Source: an uncultured Muribaculaceae bacterium (GTDB lineage Bacteria; Bacteroidota; Bacteroidia; Bacteroidales; Muribaculaceae). From it: DNA of 49,204 nt. The DNA lies in contig CAMXAZ010000013.1 in assembly GCA_947179295.1 (NCBI GenBank), positions 1 through 49,204 on the forward strand. The letters run 5' to 3'. The position numbers and the translations under genes are program-made. Positions 44,559 to 49,204 of the stretch are shown here, in pieces. Under the pieces are notes generated by a model that was not told the DNA's origin, did no database searches, and was given only the letters and a program-made list of their open reading frames with translations. How positions within the stretch are numbered: the stretch's first letter is position 1; each line of letters starts with the position of its first letter.

Positions 44559-46439
44559 TCATCGTCCCATGAGCAACAGAAGTATGTTTATATCAGCCGG
44601 AGAAATACCCGGAATGCGTGATGCCTGGGCGATGGTTTCAGGGTTGATGCGTTCGAGTTTCTGCCGGGCTTCAGTAGAGAGTGCGGTGAGCGACGCATAG
44701 TCGATCTTGCCGCGGATGGTAAGATTTTCCAGTCGGCGTAGCTTGTCGGCTATCTGCTGCTCGCGCTGTATGTAGCCCTGATATTTCATCAGTATTTCGG
44801 CTGCCTCTATGATCTCCTGACGTCGCGCTTCTTCTATGTTTTCTTTTATGAATTCGGCAAACGGTTCGATGCCTTTGGCGAGAATTTCAACCGTCAGACC
44901 GGGGCGCAGAATCAGGTCATGGAGTTTCACTCCCTGCTTCAACGGCTGCTCTCCGATGCTTTCAAGATAGGGGTTGATGAGCGATGCCTTCACTGAAAAT
45001 TCACGGCAGAATTCAATGAGCGAGTCGCGCTGACGGCGCTTGCTTTCCATCTCATTGAAGCGGTAGTCGGTGGCGAGTCCGATGGCATGACCGCGCGGTG
45101 TGAGGCGCATGTCGGCATCGTCCTGGCGCAGGAGTATGCGGTATTCGGCGCGTGAGGTAAACATGCGGTAAGGCTCATCGACGCCCTTGGTGACGAGATC
45201 GTCGATCAGCACTCCTATATATGCCTCATCGCGCGCGAGGGTAAACGGCTCGGCCCCTTTGACCTTCAGAGCGGCGTTGATTCCCGCTATCAGACCCTGT
45301 CCGGCGGCTTCCTCATAACCGGTGGTACCGTTGACCTGACCGGCAAAATATAGGCCGCTGACGAGCTTCGTCTCAAGTGTGTGATAGAGCTGCGTGGGGT
45401 CAAAAAAGTCATATTCGATAGCGTAGCCGGGGCGGAAAATATGCACGTTGCGCAGAGCCGGAACTGTTTCCAGCGCCCGGATCTGAACGTCGATCGGCAG
45501 CGATGACGAGAAGCCGTTCAGGTAATATTCGTTGGTCACCTCGCCTTCCGGTTCGAGGAAAAGCTGATGTTCGTCCTTGTCGGCAAAGGTTACGATTTTG
45601 GTTTCTATACTGGGGCAGTAACGCGGTCCGATGCTCTGGATCTGGCCGTTGTAGAGGGGTGAGAACGGCAGTCCTTCCCGAAGAATTCTGTGTGTTTCGG
45701 GATTGGTGTAGACCGTATGGCATGGACGCTGACGCAGCTTGCGGTGAATGTTCGGCAGGTAGCTGAACTTGTGGAAATCATTGTCGCCGTCCTGGAGATT
45801 GGTCTGACTCCAGTCAACCGATCGGCCGTCGATACGCACCGGAGTTCCGGTCTTCATGCGGTCAGTAGTGAAGCCCAGTTCGCGCAATTGTTCTGTAAGA
45901 CCATGCGAAGCAGGCTCTGAAACGCGGCCACCCGGCAATTTCACAGGTCCGGTGTGCATCAGTCCGTTCAGGAATGTGCCGGCGGTCAGCACCACGCATC
46001 TGGCCTTGAAAGTCACGCCGAGACAGGTTGTCACGCCCGTCACACGTCCGTCTTCAATCAGCAGGCCGTTGGCCGAATCCTGCCAGATAGAGAGATTCGA
46101 GGTATTTTCAAGAATGTTTCTCCACAGACGCGAAAATTCCATCCGGTCGCTCTGCGATCGCGGGCTCCATACGGCCGGACCTTTGGAGCGGTTGAGCATA
46201 CGAAACTGTATGGCACTCTCGTCGGTGACAATACCCATCATGCCTCCGAGAGCGTCTATTTCCCTAACTATCTGCCCCTTGGCAATTCCGCCTACGGCAG
46301 GATTGCAGCTCATCTGGGCAATTTTGTTCATGTCAATAGTCATCAGCAGAGTCGACACGCCAAGACGCGCGGCAGCATGAGCAGCCTCGCACCCGGCATG
46401 ACCGGCGCCGATGACAATGACGTCATAGTCGAAGTTCAT
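44559..46439 (-). CDS. mnmG: tRNA uridine-5-carboxymethylaminomethyl modification enzyme, FAD subunit
   Basis: 626 residues. With MnmE it modifies U34 of certain tRNAs. The FAD motif DVIVIGAGHAGCEAAHAAARLG is near residues 6-27 and is followed by SCNPAVGGIAKGQIVREIDALGG, the classic GidA block. FAGQVNGTTGYEEAAGQGLIAG and the C-terminal helical MnmE-binding domain are also present. It starts directly after the ybeY stop codon with no gap. From memory, gidA-type genes lie near oriC in many bacteria, which agrees with the adjacent parS. Confidence 0.97.
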   Translation of the reverse strand: MNFDYDVIVIGAGHAGCEAAHAAARLGVSTLLMTIDMNKIAQMSCNPAVGGIAKGQIVREIDALGGMMGIVTDESAIQFRMLNRSKGPAVWSPRSQSDRMEFSRLWRNILENTSNLSIWQDSANGLLIEDGRVTGVTTCLGVTFKARCVVLTAGTFLNGLMHTGPVKLPGGRVSEPASHGLTEQLRELGFTTDRMKTGTPVRIDGRSVDWSQTNLQDGDNDFHKFSYLPNIHRKLRQRPCHTVYTNPETHRILREGLPFSPLYNGQIQSIGPRYCPSIETKIVTFADKDEHQLFLEPEGEVTNEYYLNGFSSSLPIDVQIRALETVPALRNVHIFRPGYAIEYDFFDPTQLYHTLETKLVSGLYFAGQVNGTTGYEEAAGQGLIAGINAALKVKGAEPFTLARDEAYIGVLIDDLVTKGVDEPYRMFTSRAEYRILLRQDDADMRLTPRGHAIGLATDYRFNEMESKRRQRDSLIEFCREFSVKASLINPYLESIGEQPLKQGVKLHDLILRPGLTVEILAKGIEPFAEFIKENIEEARRQEIIEAAEILMKYQGYIQREQQIADKLRRLENLTIRGKIDYASLTALSTEARQKLERINPETIAQASRIPGISPADINILLLLMGR

Positions 46440-46874
46440 TTATGATTTTATTTCGTCAAGCAATGCAAGTGCTTGGTTTTCAAAATTTTCCATTATCTCA
46501 CGCTCACCCGGACCCTTGTCGTTTATGCCACACAGATGCAAGACTCCGTGGATGATCACTCTCAGAAGCTCACGCTGATAAGTGGCTCCCACAAGCTCGG
46601 AGTTTGAAAGCACCGTGTCAAGGGAAATAAACATATCGCCTGAAACCATCCGCCCGCGCGAATAGTCAAAGGTGATGATATCGGTAAAATAGTCGTGATT
46701 CAGAAACTGACGGTTGACCTCTATGATCTTCGGGTCATCGCAGAATATATAGGTGAGAGGCCCGACGATACGGTTGTGTGTTTTGGCCACCGCCGCTATC
46801 CACTTTTCCAAAAGCGGGGCGTCGATGTCAGGCATAGGGGTCACGCCGTCGGTCAGCCACTCAATTTTGTTCAT
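46440..46874 (-). CDS. ybeY: Endoribonuclease YbeY, 16S rRNA maturation
   Basis: 144 residues. The metalloprotein signature is IIHGVLHLCGINDKGPGE. Two His are present, and the third His of the H-x3-H-x5-H motif is replaced as in other Bacteroidota I remember. FTDIITFDYSRG and SGDMFISLDTV are conserved. The ATG at 46874 is only five bases from the end of a -7 box, so the transcript may be leaderless. The next Met at codon 14 would remove conserved N-terminal residues. Confidence 0.92.
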   Translation of the reverse strand: MNKIEWLTDGVTPMPDIDAPLLEKWIAAVAKTHNRIVGPLTYIFCDDPKIIEVNRQFLNHDYFTDIITFDYSRGRMVSGDMFISLDTVLSNSELVGATYQRELLRVIIHGVLHLCGINDKGPGEREIMENFENQALALLDEIKS

Positions 46875-46878
46875 GTTA

Positions 46879-46886
46879 CAAAGTTA
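46879..46886 (-). promoter_or_regulatory. -7 box for ybeY-mnmG
   Basis: Minus strand TAACTTTG with four bases between it and the ybeY ATG, implying a leaderless mRNA. Confidence 0.6.
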
Positions 46887-46998
46887 AGTATTTTTTCTAT
46901 CTCGGTCAAATTTTATTTGACTCAATCGCCGAAAAGTCAAAAACGGGCTTAATTCATTAATTTAAAACAAAATACCCGAATTTTAAGGCTCTGAGAAT

Positions 46999-47038
46999 TA
47001 AAAATTCATTCCGGCCCGCACGGGTGGGCATGAATTTT
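46999..47038 (-). terminator. Terminator of the LD-carboxypeptidase transcript
   Basis: On the minus strand AAAATTCATGCCC... pairs with ...ATGAATTTT, with CCCG/CGGG inside, then TTAATT follows. It lies about 85 bases after the carboxypeptidase stop codon. Confidence 0.55.
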
Positions 47039-47121
47039 CAAAGGATTTTGCCCGAAACAGACCGACCACAGCGCCGATGCCGGAGCGGCAGTCTGACTTG
47101 CCGGAGCAGGCCTCCTCTCCC

Positions 47122-48039
47122 CTACCCTATCGGCGTGATGACAGCAGAATTTCGTGTCACCTCAAGTCTGACAAGCGATGAACAGACGAGCGGCACATTG
47201 TGGTCCACATGGCCAACCGGAATTCCATAGGCCACCGGATAAGAATAGTCAGCCACCATGCGGCTGATCATCTCCTCCATCGACGCCGACCCGCGGTCAG
47301 GAGCATAATCCGTAAAACGCCCCACCACCAGTCCGGCCAGCTGACCGAGCACTCCGCTCAGGCGCAAAGTGTAGAGAATCCGCTCCACCTTATATATAGG
47401 TTCGGCAATGTCTTCGATGAAGAGAATGCGTCCGGGCCTGATGACATCAAACGGAGTGCTGAGCAGTCCGGCTATCACGGCGAGATTGCCTCCCACCAAA
47501 AGACCTTCGGCCTCGCCAGGCCGGTTGAGCGGATGGCCGCCCGCACGCAGATCAGGCGTGGCGCCTGAAAGAATTTCGAAAAGCCGGCGGGAATCCGTGT
47601 CGCGTCCGCGGTTCTCCGAAATGTGTTTCGTCATCGGAGCGTGGACCGACTTGATGCCGTGGCGGCTCATCAGAGCATGAAGAGCCGAGATATCGCTGTA
47701 GCCCACTATCCATTTCGGATCGTCGCGCAGCGGCAATCGGTCGAGCCGGTCGAGAAGATGGACCGCGCCGTAGCCTCCGCGCGAGCAGATGATGGCGCGG
47801 GTGTCAGGATCGAGCAAAGCCGCTTCAAGGTCGGCATAACGCTCGTCATCCGTTCCGGCAAAAGTGCCGAAGCGGCCGAAAGTATTTTTGCCCACATATG
47901 GCACCCACCCGCAGTCGGCAAGCACCGGAAGAGAATTATAGACCACCTGCGGCTTGATGATTCCGGCGGGCGAGACTATTGCCACACGGTCGCCGTGGCG
48001 CAGCGGGCGCGGAGTCAGTATAGGTCGTTCCTCTGTCAT
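47122..48039 (-). CDS. ldcA: LD-carboxypeptidase (peptidase family S66)
   Basis: 305 residues. It removes the terminal D-Ala from tetrapeptides in cytosolic murein recycling. Visible motifs: GDRVAIVSPAG at the start, ICSRGGYGAVHLLDRL, WIVGYSDISAL with the nucleophile Ser, LFIEDIAEPIYKVERIL with the catalytic Glu and PVGHVDHNVPL with the His. No signal peptide is seen. The ATG overlaps the radical SAM stop codon by four bases (ATGA). Confidence 0.92.
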   Translation of the reverse strand: MTEERPILTPRPLRHGDRVAIVSPAGIIKPQVVYNSLPVLADCGWVPYVGKNTFGRFGTFAGTDDERYADLEAALLDPDTRAIICSRGGYGAVHLLDRLDRLPLRDDPKWIVGYSDISALHALMSRHGIKSVHAPMTKHISENRGRDTDSRRLFEILSGATPDLRAGGHPLNRPGEAEGLLVGGNLAVIAGLLSTPFDVIRPGRILFIEDIAEPIYKVERILYTLRLSGVLGQLAGLVVGRFTDYAPDRGSASMEEMISRMVADYSYPVAYGIPVGHVDHNVPLVCSSLVRLEVTRNSAVITPIG

Positions 48040-48815
48040 GCCACCTGCACTTTTATGTCTGTGGCCAGGCTTATGCGCCGGGCAATTTCTTCAAGTTCCT
48101 CGCGCGACACCTTCTCAAGCCCCTGGGCCGGAGTCTGACGGTCGATCGAATAGATCATTATCTCTCGCGGCTGAATGCGCCGATAGGCCTCGATGAGCGC
48201 ATCGACCTCTTCAGGAGTGGTATTGTCAATCCTGACACCCTCATATTCGCCACGCAGAAACATGGTCTGGACTATGCACTGCCCTTTGAAGCGGCAGAGC
48301 CAGTCGATGGCCTTTTCCGAGGTGAACGACGGCTGCGTCGGGCGGTCAATGGCGCGCATTGTCGCCGTAAGGGCCGAATCGAGTTTCAGGATATTATTGT
48401 CGACTTTCCGCAGAGCCTCCTCCACATCCGGGCGGTCAAGGCGCGTGGAGTTGCTCAGCACACTGACTTTGGCCGATGGATAATAGCGGTCGCGCAGACG
48501 CAGAGTGTCATCTATCACCCCTCCGAAATCAGGGTGGAGAGTAGGCTCGCCGTTGCCTGAGAAAGTGATCACATCAAGCGGTTCGCCGGCCTCGCTCATG
48601 TTTCTGAGACGCGATTCGAGCAGGCGTGCCACCCGTTCGCGTGGCGCGAAACCGGTGGTTCCGGGACCCTGGGCATTGAAACCGGCCTCGCAGTAGAGGC
48701 AGTCGAATGTGCATATCTTTCCATCGTCAGGAGTCAGATTGACCCCCAGCGAAACGCCGAGCCGCCGCGATCTGATCGGCCCGAAAATGGTTGAGTGAAA
48801 GAGTACGGTCTGCAT
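48036..48815 (-). CDS. Radical SAM protein, unknown substrate
   Basis: 259 residues. The radical SAM cluster motif CTFDCLYC gives Cys35, Cys39 and Cys42. The second SAM contact ITFSGNGEPTLHPDF follows. The N-terminus FGPIRSRRLGVSLGVNLTP is characteristic of a COG0731-like group of stand-alone radical SAM enzymes. The C-terminus has no extra Cys cluster, so a second Fe-S cluster is unlikely. Substrate is unknown. It is coupled by a four-base overlap to the murein carboxypeptidase gene. Confidence 0.88.
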   Translation of the reverse strand: MQTVLFHSTIFGPIRSRRLGVSLGVNLTPDDGKICTFDCLYCEAGFNAQGPGTTGFAPRERVARLLESRLRNMSEAGEPLDVITFSGNGEPTLHPDFGGVIDDTLRLRDRYYPSAKVSVLSNSTRLDRPDVEEALRKVDNNILKLDSALTATMRAIDRPTQPSFTSEKAIDWLCRFKGQCIVQTMFLRGEYEGVRIDNTTPEEVDALIEAYRRIQPREIMIYSIDRQTPAQGLEKVSREELEEIARRISLATDIKVQVA

Positions 48816-48827
48816 ATTTTTTCTTAG

Positions 48828-48926
48828 ATAAGTAACTCTGAAAAATTAATTTATACTATATGCGGGATTTATTCAGAGTTACTTGTGTCCATTATATCGC
48901 TTAATTTTGAAGAGTTACTTATTCTT
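48828..48926. repeat. Three copies of an AAGTAACTCT element
   Basis: AAGTAACTCTGAA (48830-48842) is the exact inverse of TTCAGAGTTACTT (48872-48884). A third copy, AGAGTTACTT, is at 48911-48920. With flanking AT bases, the first and third form a diverged inverted repeat of about 23 bp. They sit upstream of the radical SAM gene. Confidence 0.8.
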
Positions 48927-49204
48927 CAGAAACTGAAATCATCTTGACTTCATGTTTCTTTAAAACAAAATTAAGCAATTTTCGTCTCCTATCCGAAGAA
49001 TTCAGCCTAAAAATCGCCTCTCCCCCCGAAAGAGTGCGACAATCTGGAGGCACACCATACGGAGCGGTAAATCGGTGTCCTCGACCGGACACCACATGCA
49101 GGGAGGGATCACAAACCCGTGACACCTGCGCGCTGTGCGCTGCGGTGTCGGGGGGGAAAAGACATTCAAACATGTCTCGAAGAGACTGAGTTTTCGAAAC
49201 CCCA
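48927..49204. other. Gene-free window end with several GC-rich hairpins
   Basis: Hairpins include GGTGTCC/GGACACC (about 49074-49093), GACACC...GGTGTC with GCGC/GCGC inside (about 49120-49149) and GTCTC/GAGAC (about 49173-49185). Open frames of 81-84 codons exist on both strands, but neither shows a recognised domain, and they overlap each other. The region may belong to a repeat, a structured RNA or a gene running off the window. Confidence 0.35.

Noticed and set aside
46440-46874. YbeY lacking the third metal-binding His
   Set aside because: As far as I remember the same GINDKGPGE segment is normal in Bacteroidota YbeY, so it is a lineage trait rather than an anomaly.
48919-49189. Overlapping 84-codon (minus) and 81-codon (plus) open frames near the window end
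   Set aside because: They overlap on opposite strands, have unusual Arg/Ser/Cys-rich composition and no domain, and lie over strong hairpins.

Overview
The window looks like chromosomal DNA of a Bacteroidota bacterium, most likely Bacteroidales and possibly Muribaculaceae (the family is a guess from gene content and moderate GC). The best evidence is the repeated promoter signature TAnnTTTG, sometimes with TTTG or TTGC 19-20 bp upstream, in front of more than a dozen genes. Families typical of the phylum are also present: DUF3467, DUF2851, DUF3857, a large signal peptidase I next to dapB and a WbqC-like gene, and a short second PurF-like protein. No replicon end, IS element or CRISPR array is visible.

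Layout. 1-1300: a HEPN/MNT toxin-antitoxin pair between two 39-bp direct repeats that are themselves terminator hairpins, then a DUF488 gene. 1380-7870: a PurF-like protein divergent from a Crp/Fnr regulator, then two exported DUF3857 proteins, one with and one without the transglutaminase triad. 7900-11950: a GadC-like permease, an AT-rich stretch with two small lipoproteins and a NYN-domain protein, and tRNA-Pro(TGG). 12160-19680: a TPR membrane protein, a compact housekeeping run (purC, menaquinone methyltransferase, DUF3467, cysS, MscS-type channel), a duplicated non-coding element, and recA. 19780-27260: minus-strand metF, a Sel1-repeat protein, and the dapB-lepB-wbqC run extended by two family 2 glycosyltransferases.

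27570-34990 is the most unusual part. It is a co-directional six-gene cluster: a YdjI-like SPFH protein with four zinc ribbons, a four-helix membrane protein, a 732-residue membrane-anchored coiled-coil protein with an extremely acidic tail, two paralogous cytosolic coiled-coil proteins, and a beta-helix (bactofilin-like) protein. Only the SPFH gene belongs to a family I recognise. A terminator follows the sixth gene. Next come a PfkB-fold protein without the catalytic GAGD motif and a TPR protein. I infer a membrane-associated scaffold or envelope-stress assembly.

37400-48820: ribH and DUF2851, an MFS exporter divergent from an EFR1-type ferredoxin/flavodoxin protein, an orphan holin-like gene, then minus-strand uvrC, apt, mnmG and ybeY, with a consensus parS site between apt and mnmG that suggests an origin-proximal position. 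An LD-carboxypeptidase overlapping a radical SAM gene follows. The last 390 bases hold repeats and hairpins but no gene I can support.
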